From Chrysopilus asiliformis (Eukaryota > Arthropoda > Insecta > Diptera > Rhagionidae): a stretch of DNA of 64,000 nucleotides. Shown piece after piece: positions 24,524-36,056 of the stretch (positions are counted from its first letter, which is position 1; each line of letters starts with the position of its first letter). The stretch covers positions 26,761,684-26,825,683 of the forward strand of contig OZ035961.1 in NCBI GenBank assembly GCA_964034945.1. The letters run 5' to 3'. Under the pieces are notes generated by a model. That model was not told the DNA's origin. It did not search any database and saw nothing but the letters and a program-made list of their open reading frames with translations. Position numbers and translations under genes: made by a program.

Positions 24524-26537
24524 TTTTTTTTATTAATTAATAAATTTATTTATTTATTTGGCATGGTACAAAAAGAACATAATCGAATCTCCTTAATCTT
24601 TGGGGGAAAAAAAATCTAGATAATTATACTTTATTTCTTAAAATTATTCCTTAAAAAGTATTACTTTCAAATCCGTTGACCCCTCCAATAAGTTCATCGC
24701 AATTTGTGAGTACTTCCCCAAAAATGTTAAATTATTGAAAATATCCGAATTTAGTACCACATAATTTTAAAAACACACTTTTTAAAATATTGTGTTTTTT
24801 TTTTAAATTTTTTTCTCCATTCAATTCTTTAAAAAAAATATCTAATTACAATTGCTTACCCTTAATCCATAGCAAAGCATTTGTGTAATAATTTTTCTAT
24901 AGCCATTTTTCTTAAAAGGCTTTTCGTTACCGCTGCTCGGAAATAAGAAAAATTTCATTATAAATTCCTGAACTTATTAAACGATCATTATCCTAGCCCA
25001 TCCTTAAATATCGTGTTGGAAATAAATTTTCTTCTGGTCTAACCCAACTGAAAAAAAAATCGGAATAAAGGGAAAGTGAAAAAAAAGAAAGAATTTCTGC
25101 GGGAAAATGCAAATGAAAGTTAGAAAGGGATCTGCGTGTGAAAAGCCATTAATTTCAATCTTTTCTTTCCTTTTTCGAAAGTGTATTTTCATTGGGGGTG
25201 AGTATCCACATTTTCGGGGATTTTCAGCATTCGAGTACATGATATAACGCGCTATGTATATATACAGAAAAAAGATAGGTACCTACTTTTAGATCCTTAA
25301 GGAAATACAAAGTCCTTGAGATCGCTCAGATGGGTAACTTTTTTTGCGTATCGCCGGTCGGTTGGTCGGTCGTTCGTTCGTTCGAGTTCTCTACTACTCT
25401 ATGTTTGGTTCTTGGCTGGCATTAAGGCAAGGAAAAGAACAAATTATAATTACATTTGCGCAACACAAACATCTGTTGGCTACTTAACTGCCGTCTTCTT
25501 ATACCCTCTTTATAATAAGGCTTAAGGGGTATGCTGGTCGGCAGGATGAGTTTTTTTGTTGGGTGGTGGCCGCGACTTTCTTCAGCGCGAGTCGAGTAGG
25601 GGATGTTTTGCCATTTTTGTCTCTTTCATTTTTTTTCCTCCCGTTTTTGAATCCTAATTATGTGTCATAAATTTCCCGGCTCCTTTGGTTGCTTCTAGGC
25701 GAACACAAAAATAAAATAGTCGCGCCATTAATAATTTTCTTGCAAGAACAATCAGAGTCCGAGGAATTAAATTCGTGATGTAGATTTAAATCAAACAAGA
25801 GTGGGGGATGATGAGATGAGATTAGGTATAAAAATCCTTCCTGGAAATATTTTGATTTTATGGTATCCAAATGCAAATATATTACTACACAAGTTGCAAA
25901 TATCCTTTTGCATTTTACATTAGGGTGGACGGTCCGAACTCATGGTAAGATTTTCTCCAATGAGGGGTGACTGCGTGAAAAAAGTAATTTCCTATACCCG
26001 CTAGATTTGGGTGATTTTCTTATTTTTCTCAGCCACGGTTACAGCATTGCCAAGAACTATTGGGGTTGGAATTAGGTTTGTGCCAAGTCCAGTGATATAT
26101 TCTCCAAACTATATATTGATACAACCTACATATACGTTTGTAGTTCATGGCAATAAATTACTTCTTTTCCAATTTGTCTTATTTTCGATCTATCCATACA
26201 GAAATACGGTTCTTTATTTGTACAAGAATTTATTTATCTGTATTCGGTTTTCCAGTGTTTTTTTCCTTTGTTCTTATTCTATTTATGCTCCCCATGGCGA
26301 CTATAAAACTATTATCATGACACATTGGGGAATCTTGAAGATCGTCGGGCAGATGACAGAATTTACTCAACTATTTAATCATACCTTTAAGATTTCTTTT
26401 CAATAACTATTTTTTAGCATAATATATACGTCAACGGAGGTTGCATTAAAATTTAAACAGAATCCGAATCAACCACAAATAACCACATTTGCTTAATTTT
26501 TTGTCTTTCTTCTAATTTTTAGTTGGGTTTTAATCTA
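24524..26537. other. AT-rich intergenic DNA with one 131-codon frame
   Basis: TTTATTTA runs lie near 24530-24560. A (GGTC/GTTC)n microsatellite is at about 25357-25384. An open frame of 131 codons at 26011-26406 (+) begins with a hydrophobic stretch, but has no family resemblance. One such frame is not surprising in 64 kb. No gene is called. Confidence 0.4.
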
Positions 26538-26538
26538 T

Positions 26539-27258
26539 CGGGTGTTCCAATTGCTTGGGCCGGCGTTAAATATGATTGAGGATAAAACGTCTAATGATTT
26601 TTGACATCTGTTTTCAGGTTTGTCAAGTTCAGTATTTGGCAATTTCAACCATGGAATGTCAATTTTTCCATGTGTTAAAGATACTGAAGACTATTACGAA
26701 AAATGGGCGTTCAAACAAAAATGTATTTCGCGCTCTTCGTGATTTTTTTTTGGTCAGCCATGATAGTCAACTTTTTATGGCCTGAGTCGGATGCTATGGA
26801 TGTCAACGATTTGTGGTTTCAACAGGACGGCGCCACATGCCACACAGCCAATGCAAAAATGGCTTTATTAAATGAGAAGTTGCCAGGTCGCATCATCTCT
26901 CAAAACTGCGAAATCAATTGGCTACCAAGATCGTGCGATTGGACGCCTTTGGATTTCTTCCATTGGGGGTTATTTCAAGAGTAAGGTCGATGTAAACAAG
27001 CCAACAACAATTCAATAGCTGAAGGATGAGATAATAAGACATTTCCGTGGGATCGAAGAGGAATTATGCAGAGATGTCATCAAAAATTTTGACCATCGAG
27101 TGGAGGTGTGCCACCAAAGCTTTGGCGACCATTTGAGCGATATTATCTTTCACACATAATTACCATGTGCCAAATAACATGTTTCAATAAAGAAATCAAA
27201 AATGTTTAACATTGTCTTATTTTCTATTAACATCGATCCAAGCCATTGGAACATCTCG
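26539..27258 (+). mobile_element. Internally deleted Tc1/mariner element E
   Basis: Left end CGGGTGTTCCAATTGCTTGG and right end (inverse) CGAGATGTTCCAATGGCTTGG, with TGTTAA-type homology continuing inward, about 30 bp with a few mismatches. TAT flanks both sides. It is only 720 bp because the middle of the transposase is lost. Confidence 0.8.
26651..27160 (+). pseudogene. Tc1/mariner transposase remnant
   Basis: N-terminal helix-turn-helix start (TITKNGRSNKNVFRALRDFF, about 26691-26752) is fused by deletion to the catalytic end. The longest frame, 26703-26984, carries FWSAMIVNFLWPE, FQQDGATCHTA (second aspartate) and RSCDWTPLDFF (third aspartate, 36 residues later). A frameshift near 26970 breaks the rest; a typical C-terminus ending in IIFHT is readable up to 27160 in other frames. 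The first aspartate region is missing. Confidence 0.8.
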
Positions 27259-27721
27259 TATTTTCAAATATTTTTTATTCAACGATTTTGTTTTACAAAA
27301 TTGATCACCACAAAATTTAAACATAATAAAAATTAGTTAATATACAATAATTATACGAAAAAAGTTTTTATAACATTGTTTTTTTTTTAATTGATTCCCA
27401 AAAATATTTGTATTACTCAGCAACACTGAAAGGTGTAAATCTGTCTATAGGCAAATTAATTTTAAAAATTTTGCGTTTTCATAACATTGCATATCCTAGG
27501 GCGTGTAGAAATTTTAGTTTTTCGCTGAATTGAATGATTGCAGGCGGTACAGTGTAAGCAAATAATTTCGAACAGTCGACTACAAACTTCCCTATTGAGA
27601 AAAAATAATTTAGAAAAAAAAAATATTAAAAATACTTAGTTTCAAGAGACTGACACTGTTAAAAATACTTAGTTTCAAGGAAATAATTTATCAAAAACAA
27701 GTATTAAAATTTAGTGCACAT

Positions 27722-27770
27722 TCGATATAGTGAACTCTCGATATATTGAACTCTCGATATAATGAACACC
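27722..27770. mobile_element. Solo pogo-like terminal repeats
   Basis: Three tandem copies of a CTCGATATANTGAA unit. Runs of GATATAATGAA-type units are typical just inside pogo/Tigger ends. No paired end is clear; AGGTTCCACTG at about 29468 could be an opposite end, but other elements intervene. Confidence 0.35.
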
Positions 27771-28016
27771 AATTTCAAAACATTGGCTGCTTTAAGAACT
27801 GAAAAACTATTTTTTTTATTATCTGAAGTGAATTTTTTTTAAGAAAATAAAAAAACTGCAAAGTGATAAGGAGTCCGAATACGAAACCAATTTTAATAGA
27901 ACTAATATGTCTAACACAAGAGTTTGGGCCAAGACTATAGTTTGAGTCACAGATGTGGATCATATTATAGTTTTTCAGTTTTTAAAGCATCTAATTTTCA
28001 ATTGTCATTAGTACAG

Positions 28017-28510
28017 AAATGACAAAGACCAGAGAATGAAGACAGATAGCAAATTTCTGATCCGTACGAAATCCGTTTCAGGCAAAATTATAATCATGTC
28101 CGTACATCTGTCTGCCCGTCTGTCTGTCTGTCGGTCTGTCCGTTGTATGTATCTTAAATAACTCAAGAATGCTGTGAGATTGCGACTTAAAATTATTTGT
28201 AAATGAGTTTCATAAAAATCGTAGTTTTATATCAATTTTTGGAAAAGTCACTGTAGCTATAACGGATACCTCCCACATAATTATTTTCAAAAATATAGTT
28301 TTTTGAAAATGTTACGAAACTTAGGCGCCTTTATGAAAAAATAAATATAGCAACATTTAAAGTATATAAAATTTTCCACATTTTTTTCGTCAACGGTTTT
28401 CACATATCTTTAACCGGTCTTGAAATATTTGAAAAAAATATTACTTTCACATGTTTTTTTCCGAAACTAAATATTGCAGAGGAAAGTTTTTTGTTGATCA
28501 CAACTGATAT
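28017..28510 (+). mobile_element. F family repeat, copy 2
   Basis: Shares GAAATCCGTTTCAGGCAAAA, the (GTCT)n tract, the AT-rich tail and the 3' segment AATATTGCAGAGGAAAGTTT with 51555-52412. The 5' ACTTTCCTCTGC start is missing or eroded. Confidence 0.7.
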
Positions 28511-28663
28511 TTTTTTTTAAATTTCTTCTTTTAATTCGCCTTTATATTTATATTAAATTCACTTTACTTTTAATAAAACATATTTTTAAAGTTATGAAAT
28601 GGTGTTTTAATTTTTTTTTAAATTAAAATTATTCAAGGTTACTGTTATAAAATTTGAATAGTC

Positions 28664-29350
28664 AATGTGTCAATGACACAACATTTTCGGCGACATTTCA
28701 GATTTTAAACTCATAGTACCCTATGCCAGCGTGTCTCAACCTTTCAGTATTCGCGGCCCAATTTTCAATCATAATTTTCATCGCGCCCCCCTGCATACCT
28801 TCCTTCGAAAAACTTTGCTCTGCAAGACAGGCCCAAGGAAGTCACTAATAATTATTAAATTTGTTTTTAATTTAGTAATTTGTTAATAAGTTAATTATTA
28901 AATATTATGTCGAAATGTATTTTGTTTTGCATGTGTGTGTGTAGTTTCCTTACAGTCAGTTAATCAACTTTTTTAAATATTTTATCTTGGATATGCTGGT
29001 GCCCCTCCTTAAAAGTCCTCGCGCTCCACAGGTTGAGAATGCATAAATCAATCCGACTAACTTTGCCGTCGTAAAGAGTTGAATCGAACTCAAGCTCGCC
29101 ATCAAAATTTCATGTTTGATTCACAATGAAATCTTATGGGGACGAATTACATTCCTAATTTGAGTGATAATTGGTAACAAAAGATTGTTTATGTGGCTCA
29201 CCGTCCAACTGTCAAAATCAAATGAAAAACAAATGACGTTTAAAACAACGAAGTGCGCGTAATTGTATATGGAGGACAACTTTGTCGTCGTAATCAGTCA
29301 TCGTAATCTGTCGTCGTATATCGTGTATCGGTCCAATTGTATTCCTGCCA
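28664..29350. mobile_element. M1 foldback element, copy 1 (interrupted)
   Basis: Matches the inverse of 42054-42495 along its length: ACACAACATTTTCGGCGAC at the left; CAACTGTCAAAATCAAATGA and AACAACGAAGTGCGCGTAAT in the middle; GGTCCAATTGTATTCC at the right. It is split by a hAT-like insertion at 28727-29044. Confidence 0.75.
28727..29044. mobile_element. hAT-like MITE inside M1 copy 1
   Basis: Begins CAGCGTGTCTCAACCTTT and ends CAGGTTGAGAATGCA, the CAG...TCTCAACC type of end seen in hAT elements. The M1 copy at 42054-42495 is continuous across this position, so it is an empty site and confirms insertion. The 8-bp target duplication is not clear. Confidence 0.7.
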
Positions 29351-31077
29351 TAAGTACTGTGGATGATAAATACAATGGATGATAAATACAATTGATAAAT
29401 ACAAAGTAAAATGTTTACATGGAAGCATTAAAATATGTTATGTTCCCTACTGATTTAGCTATATAAGGTTCCACTGTATAGCGGAAATTTCAGACCTCAA
29501 TACTAATTAAAATTTACAGCTCAAAAAGTTCGAAAGAATACTAAAGTGGTGAATTTCTGAAATCGCAAAACTACACACCACAGAAAATGCACTCCACGTG
29601 GAAAATGTAAACAAAAACATGTGCTCGATGACAAAACACGCCCTATCGTTCATCAAATTTTAATGGCCGACAAGCCACGCCTAATCTAGAAATGATGACC
29701 TACAGAACAACAGATGGCACCAGAAGCAAAATTCGTACAGGGTGTAATCGTACAGGATTATTACAAAAATAATAAGGTAATTTTATGCAAATTTGTATCA
29801 CATTTACTTTTACCTGTAATCTTAATCCAGAGAACTTTGAATAAAGTGAATTAAAAAAATGACAAAGAGATTAAAACAAATGTCTAAATATCTGCGGGTT
29901 GAAACCCGTTAACTGTCAACAAAAAATTGTTAACAAATTTTAAACGAATTGAAATTTTTTAAGTATTTAAATTTTATATTATTTAAGAATTAAAAAAACT
30001 AGCTATTAGCATTTTTTTTTGTATTTCCCAAAGCTGGTTTTAGTTTTGTTTGGCTTAATAATTATGAGTCTCCCTGTACCCGTATCGCTCTGCGCGCCAT
30101 CTCTCAACGGAGAGCTAATCTAAGGAAAAGTGATTTGAATCCAAGATATCACTGTTGTGTGGTTTTGTGGTGATTCTGCGTATTTTCATTCAATTGTGGC
30201 TTTTTTGCATTATTTGAAAAAAGTAAACTATTTTTATTTGCAGTGCTTTGTCTGGTGTAATAATTTTACAGACACATTTCTAGAATTGCCAGAAAAATTA
30301 GGTAACCACTAGTAAATTTATATCAGACTTTTTAAAGTAGTCTAAATCAATTTCCAAAAAATACAGATCATCATACTTTCTTATTTCTACATTTTTTTGG
30401 TAAGCAAAATTCTATTTCTATTATTTATAATTAATATCTCTAAATCTGTGGTAATTTGCCAAAACTTGATTAATGCATTTTTAAAATTTCTGAGGAAGCA
30501 ATTACAAAATTTCATAAAAAACACGATACGATGAAATTTTTAATTTGTTTGTTATTAAACATTTATTCTAAACGTTAATTTAAACTTTAAAATAATCAGC
30601 AAGAGAACAGTTTTGTCATGTCATATTTTATATAATTTCTTAAATTGTTTGGTTAAACATTTAAAAAATGTATTTATCAAGTTTATAATATCGCAAACTG
30701 TTTCTTATACCTAAATATAAATATATATATCTAAAAAATTAACCAAATCATTTATTTTGTTTGTATAAATTCACTATAAATTACTATAAACTGACAAAAT
30801 TGACAATAAAATTTTTCATTAATTTAAATGAGATTTTTTTCCGCTGACATAAAACCAGGTGAAAACGACGTGGAAGTCGTAGAGTTCTCAAAATTTCATT
30901 GAAATCGGTTGAGTAGTTTTCGTGCAGGGCTGGGAAAAACTGTCAAAAAATTTACAAACTTGACAGCTGTCAAGTAGTAAAATTTCGTTTAATAAATATG
31001 GAACGCTACAAGATTGAAATTAAACTTCAAATTTAAACATCAATTACGACAGACTATTATTTATCCAATAATAGTTG
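29351..31077. other. AT-rich intergenic DNA
   Basis: No gene, no paired inverted ends. A less AT-rich patch is at about 30070-30125. The region is mostly TTTAAA/AATTAA-rich. Confidence 0.4.
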
Positions 31078-31212
31078 TACCGTATGCGTCATAAAAATCT
31101 GGAATCTAGTACTGCAAGTATTTTCAAGGAGATAACGGGTGCTTATTAATTTGTACTACGTTTGAAAGGGTTTGTAAATACAAATTCGTACATAATTGAG
31201 CCAAAAAATTAA

Positions 31213-31470
31213 ATGTTTATAAATATAGCTCAAAGAGTGAAAATCATGAAGTTGGTCCACGCGCGGAAGTCCAATAAGGCGATTTCCAATGAATTAAACG
31301 TAACGTTGTCAACTGTTTATGCTGTAAGAGCGACTTATTTGGCCAAGGGAATAGTTAGGCCGCAATCTGGAAGCGGTAGACCCATTTCAATAAGGACTCC
31401 ATTATTGATTGAGGCAATCAAAGGAAGGATCAGAAGGAATCCGGTAAGAACATCTTGGAGAGTCATGTAA
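31213..31470 (+). pseudogene. Transposase DNA-binding half (helix-turn-helix)
   Basis: Eighty-five codons with a helix-turn-helix typical of Tc1/mariner transposases: RVKIMKLVHARKSNKAISNE, then LSTVYAVRATYL and a GSGRPISIRT linker. It stops at 31470. Downstream, in other frames, FQQDGALCHTA (about 31516) and SSPDFNPLDFLIWAYVQ (about 31636) supply the second and third catalytic aspartates. The end of the protein resumes after the nested insertion (GGGHFETFLL, about 33120). The region of the first aspartate is deleted. Confidence 0.8.
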
Positions 31471-31915
31471 AACCATCGATAGAGTCAACTTACGGTAATG
31501 ATGTGTTTTACGTGTTTCAACAAGACGGGGCGCTGTGCCACACTGCCAGAAATACCCAAATTTGGATAATTTAAAAAATCAATAATTTAAAAAAACTTCT
31601 GGTCTAAGGACATGTGGTTACTGAGCTCTCCAGACTTTAATCCCCTGGATTTTTTAATATGGGCATATGTTCAGGCTAAGACTGGAGCTAAGGCTTACAG
31701 TAATGTGCAACCCCTGAAGTCCACCATTACCATCGCATGGAACGACAAGCCGAACTCTTTTTTAACACATTGACTGCCAGACCAATTTAGCAAAAATGTA
31801 AGGGAGATGCCAATACATGTAGACGTATGTAGAATGTACGTATATGAATGTATGTATGTATGCATATAGATTGTAGACCCAGCTATCGAAAATGATAGCC
31901 TTGGCCGCTCATGAA

Positions 31916-33002
31916 TAAGGCTCCCATCTCATTTTGGCTAAAATACAGGATAAACCTGCGAAAATTAAGGATTTTACAGGATTTTACAGGATAAATTTTT
32001 CAAAATACAGGATAAATACAGGATACAGTTCCAAGTCATTTATTTGAAAAAAATTTACATAAAAAATGCAATACACTTGTGAATGTAATTATTATTGTAT
32101 CATTGATTAAGTGTAAAATCATTGCTTTTGTCGTCATTGTCAATTTCGAGAGTTTTATTATCAACTCACGTGTTGTATTTGTCTTTAGAAGCTATTTTCC
32201 GAAGCACTTCCGGCTGCGACGTCGGGAATTCATAGAATTCCAAGCAAGATAGTTTCGATCGCGAGAATCGCTTTTAATGTTTCAATTTATAAATTGAATA
32301 TAAAATATATATTCGGACACACAAAACGAACTGTAATAATATCTTGCACAGTGTTACCAGCTTGTTTATTGGGAGAGGCTATTTATTCTCTAGTCGCTAC
32401 GAGTAGTGTCTAAGCGCGGTATTACACACGGCGACTTTCGGGCTTACTTAAGCCGATTTTAGGGAGAAACGACTGAGGAGGGAAAAGTTGCCACTCGAAA
32501 TCATGGCTTATCGACCATCTGCATACATGCAAAGCGTGTGAACCGGTTTGGGAAAAGTAGTAGGCAGAAATCATTTTCGTTCTGACCGTCAGCAGGTAAA
32601 GATCTTGGGAAGTATATGAGCAGCAGCAATTTCAATGGTTTGAGTCCACACACACACATGTAAACTTGTGTAGCATATGCAAACAGGATTGGCTTATTTA
32701 AGCCACAAATGTAAGCACATTGGCTTATTAAGCCCAAAAGCTGCCGGCTTAAATAAGCCAAGTGTAATACCGGACTAAGTGTTCATAACATTTGTGCTAG
32801 TCTGAGCGAAACAGGAACGATATACGATATTTTCCTCATTAAATCTCGGTTATACAGGCAAATACAGGATAAATACAGGTTTTTGAAAAAAATACAGGAT
32901 CGAAAAAAAAATACAGGAAAAATACAGGATAGAAAAAAAATACAGGATCGCACTCAAAAATACAGGATAAACCTGTAAAATACAGGATAGATGGGAGCCT
33001 TA
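31916..33002. mobile_element. hAT-like element, nested level 3
   Basis: Perfect 8-bp target duplication CTCATGAA (31908-31915 and 33003-33010) and perfect 14-bp ends TAAGGCTCCCATCT. Tandem TACAGGATAAA units lie just inside both ends, more on the right, and look like subterminal transposase-binding repeats. No transposase is readable. Confidence 0.85.
32417..32772. mobile_element. Inverted-end element, nested level 4
   Basis: Ends CGGTATTACAC and GTGTAATACCG. GGGCTTACTTAAGCC / GGCTTAAATAAGCC words lie just inside both ends. Flanks TCTAAGCG and ACTAAGTG suggest a decayed 8-bp duplication, so it is probably hAT-like. The minus-strand frame at 32501-32761 is inside it and not a gene. Confidence 0.6.
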
Positions 33003-33267
33003 CTCATGAATCGTAGTGCCAATTTTCACTGGCTATCAAAAATGATAGCCATGGCAGTCAATGTGTTAATATTGACCTGCAAGAAGTACAGGCCCCGTTC
33101 GGAGAAGTTGGTAAATGCTGGAGGTGGACATTTTGAAACATTTCTTTTACTAGTATGTAAGATTTAGTTTAGAACAAAATACATTTTTTTTCGTTCAACT
33201 TCTGTATTTTATTAAACGGTTTACAATTTAATATGAATTTTCCAAATTTTTATGACGCATACGGTAT

Positions 33268-35562
33268 TATGAACTTTCTAATTTGGGTTCTTCTTATTAA
33301 ACCTCGGATTATATTCAAATTTTTCTTGGCCATTTTAAAATCCAAATCAAAATAATTTAATTTAACCCATCCAAGAGCCGACCAACACATTCAGAAAGAA
33401 TTGTACGTCACTGAAAAAATTAATGATATTATATATTAAAAAATTGTAACAAAAAAATTAAAATTGTTTTTTAATTTGACAGAAAGACATTTTTGAGATA
33501 ATTGAAAAGGATCGGTGCAATAAAAGTTCTTAATTAACCCAACATGATGATGAAAACATGTATTCAGAATTCGGAACTGTATTCCTCATTATAGTTAACT
33601 TTATTAATACCTACTTTATTTTTATATAATACAAAATCCATTCAGTAACTGCAAAATGAGTTTTTCAAAATATTAAAATTCGTTACGAACGATAATCGAT
33701 CTTTTAATTTTGTTGAGTGAGAAAATTGGCAAATAAAAATGCCTCATAATGATATCTTCAAAATGTTATAACGTTAAAAACATTGATCACTCCATGCCTG
33801 AATAAATTTAAAAAGAGCTCCATTGGAAGAAAAAAACGTCCAAACGAGTCTAAAATAGGTCGGACATCTTAATTGCCGTTAAAATTAATTCGGCCATAAA
33901 AGAAATTCAAAGTTGATATAATAAATACAGAGAATTTGCATAAATTCATTTCTTACCTCTCTTTCTCGATCACGACAATACATTGCGTTAAAGTGCACAA
34001 GTCTAAGACATCGTGGCGTGGTCTCATAATTAAGTATTTTTCGATGTCTTTTCAAAGATTTCAAGAAAAAACAAAAACTCCAAAGCAAAATCCCAAATAG
34101 AAAAAAACTTTAAACAAATTTGTTGAATAATAATTCGGAAGCGGATTGTCAGCCGGTTTTCTGATAACATTTTTATCATAATTCATTTGTTATTTATTTG
34201 TTTTTTTTTTTTTTTTTATCTCAGAGATACATGACGAACGAACGTCGGGGAAGCAGATAATGGTTCTTATACCTGATGTATCGACATTATACTCTATCAT
34301 CTTGAAACTTTCTTATGCCATTTTCCCTGTACCGCTCCTCCCCCTCCCCCTCTCTTAGCATATTAACATCAACTTGTAATCGCCATTCTTTTAAGTATCA
34401 ACAATTTTCCATGCTATCTGCTGTTGATCGTTTCGTTCGATGCTGATGTTGTTGTCTTTATGCTGAGCATATTATAAAATTTCATATTGTAATTATGAAA
34501 ATTATTTTAAAGGTAATGGCAAGTTAATTGAATTGTGAGATGTCTTATGGCTTTTCATGCCATTTTTCTTCGTCTTGTACACTTTTAGTCAAAGCATCTT
34601 GTATTGAAGTGTCTTATCTTATATGTTTTCAACGTGTCTGCGTATAAGATGGACTTTAATTTGCATTGGATTGGAATATGTCAGGCTATAATTTTTTTTA
34701 AACATGCGCTTTTATGAGTGTTCTGGATTATTACCACAGATAGAATTAATTGCTCGATTAGCATGTAAAGTTTGCACATTGATTGTAAGTATATAAAATT
34801 TTAATATGATGTACTTTTGAGAAGTTAAGACAATTTTTATAGAGCTCTATAAAATATTTATGTTGCATTTTTTTGCTGGAAAAATCATTAGCTATTCTAA
34901 TTTGTGGAAAACTGTTTTTTTTTCAGAAAATGCGAGTAGAACCAAAGAACAAACATTTTGTTAATTTTGACAAATATAGGAATGTCTCCACAAGCCCAAA
35001 ATGAAATTTCAAATCAAAGGCGCCAAATCGCCATCGACAAACATAAATATCCTATAGGGTAGAATGAGGAGAAAAAGCACAAAAATTTTAGTTCTTGTAC
35101 TGCATGTCAGAGTTTTTGTTTTTATTTTAGTAAGTTCTGATGCTGGTTGTAAAAGAAAGTTTTTGTCATCCAATTTTGTTAGGAAACAAATTTTTGAAGT
35201 AGTGATTTCTGTCTTTATAACTGAGATAAAAGTGATTTTAAATTTACTGTCTTTCAACTCAAAAAAACATAATTTGGAAAGGGTCAAAATAAAATAAAAT
35301 CTTGCAAAAAAAAATTTTTATTTGCTAGAAAATATCAGGATTTGATAAAAAAATCAAATCGTTCTAGACAATGTACTAAAATTCTGTTATTTACTATCTA
35401 CTATATCCTGAAAAATGCCTGATTTTTAGAAAATGGTTCGTCCTGGAAGAGTCACGTGCTATTAACAGACCCCACTACAAATTTTTAGAATTTCTCACAT
35501 TTTCCATCTTTAAAAAAACATAATAATGTTGGGGGGAATTTTCGGATGTGAAAACATCCATA
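33268..35562. other. AT-rich intergenic DNA with a candidate regulatory patch
   Basis: No coding gene. The frames at 33885-34088, 35009-35287 and 35064-35297 lack domain resemblance. A distinct, less AT-rich segment at about 34230-34640 is described separately. Confidence 0.4.
34317..34563. promoter_or_regulatory. Candidate Polycomb response-like cluster (GCCAT sites)
   Basis: Five GCCAT/ATGGC words, the core bound by Pleiohomeotic, lie at 34317, 34382, 34516, 34547 and 34559. A CTCTCTT (GAGA-type) site is near 34352 and TAATTG-type homeodomain words are close by. By base composition about 0.2 such words would be expected in this length. No transposon signature is present. Function is inferred from motif density alone. 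Confidence 0.35.
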
Positions 35563-36056
35563 TCATACTAATATATAAAAATGAGTTGGTGTCTGTCTGT
35601 CTGTCTGCCTGTCTGTCTGTCTGTCTGTTCCTCTTTCACGCAAAAACGGCTGAACCGATTGACTTGAAATTTGGAATGAGTGTCGGTGGTAGTTCTGGTT
35701 CCAATATAGACATACGGAAAAGTAGTGCGAGGAGGGGGTGGGAGTAAGGGGAGGGGGTAAAGTGATTTCGAAACTTAGTTTTTGCGCTATCTTACTCTTT
35801 CGCTGAGAAACTCCTGAACCGATTGGCCTGAAATTTGGCATAGATGTTCGTCGGGGATCCAGCCCCAATATAGACCTATTCAAAAGTAGCCCAAAAGGTG
35901 GGAGGAGTAAGGGGAGGGGGTAAAGTCATCTCGAAACTTAGTTTTCCCTCTATGTTACTCTTTCGCGGGGAAACTACCTAGCCGATTGGCTCCAACATAG
36001 ACCAGAAAAAAAAATTTGAAAAAACTTAACCCGGCAACGACGGGTATGAAAGCTAG
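35563..36056 (+). mobile_element. Non-autonomous Helitron, copy 2
   Basis: Same 5' TCATACTAATATATAAAAAT start and 3' hairpin plus AGCTAG end as 1174-1655, again between A and T. The (GTCT)n tract is at 35591-35627. About 2.5 internal modules remain. Minus-strand frame 35563-35883 is a by-product. Confidence 0.7.

Larger units (their letters stand above)
31762..33069. mobile_element. piggyBac-like element, nested level 2
   Basis: TTAA on both sides with ends TTAACACATTGACTGCCA and TGGCAGTCAATGTGTTAA, a perfect 18-bp inverse. Subterminal GATAGCCNTGGC and CTATCRAAAATGATAGCC words occur at each end. Once the nested hAT-like element is removed only about 220 bp remain, so it was a MITE before it was hit. 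Confidence 0.85.
31080..33264 (+). mobile_element. maT-like Tc1/mariner element, host of a nested stack
   Basis: Flanking TA duplication at 31078-31079 and 33265-33266. Ends CCGTATGCGTCATAAAAAT are perfectly inverse. Without the 1.3-kb insertion at 31762-33069 the element is only about 0.88 kb, an internally deleted copy. It encodes broken transposase parts on the plus strand. Confidence 0.85.

Noticed and set aside
26011..26406. 131-codon frame with a hydrophobic start, possible small secreted protein
   Set aside because: No family resemblance, and about one frame of this length is plausible by chance in 64 kb of two strands. Transcript data would be needed.
27722..29480. One pogo element between the CTCGATATANTGAA units and AGGTTCCACTG
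   Set aside because: Several other elements lie between and the two ends do not match each other well enough.
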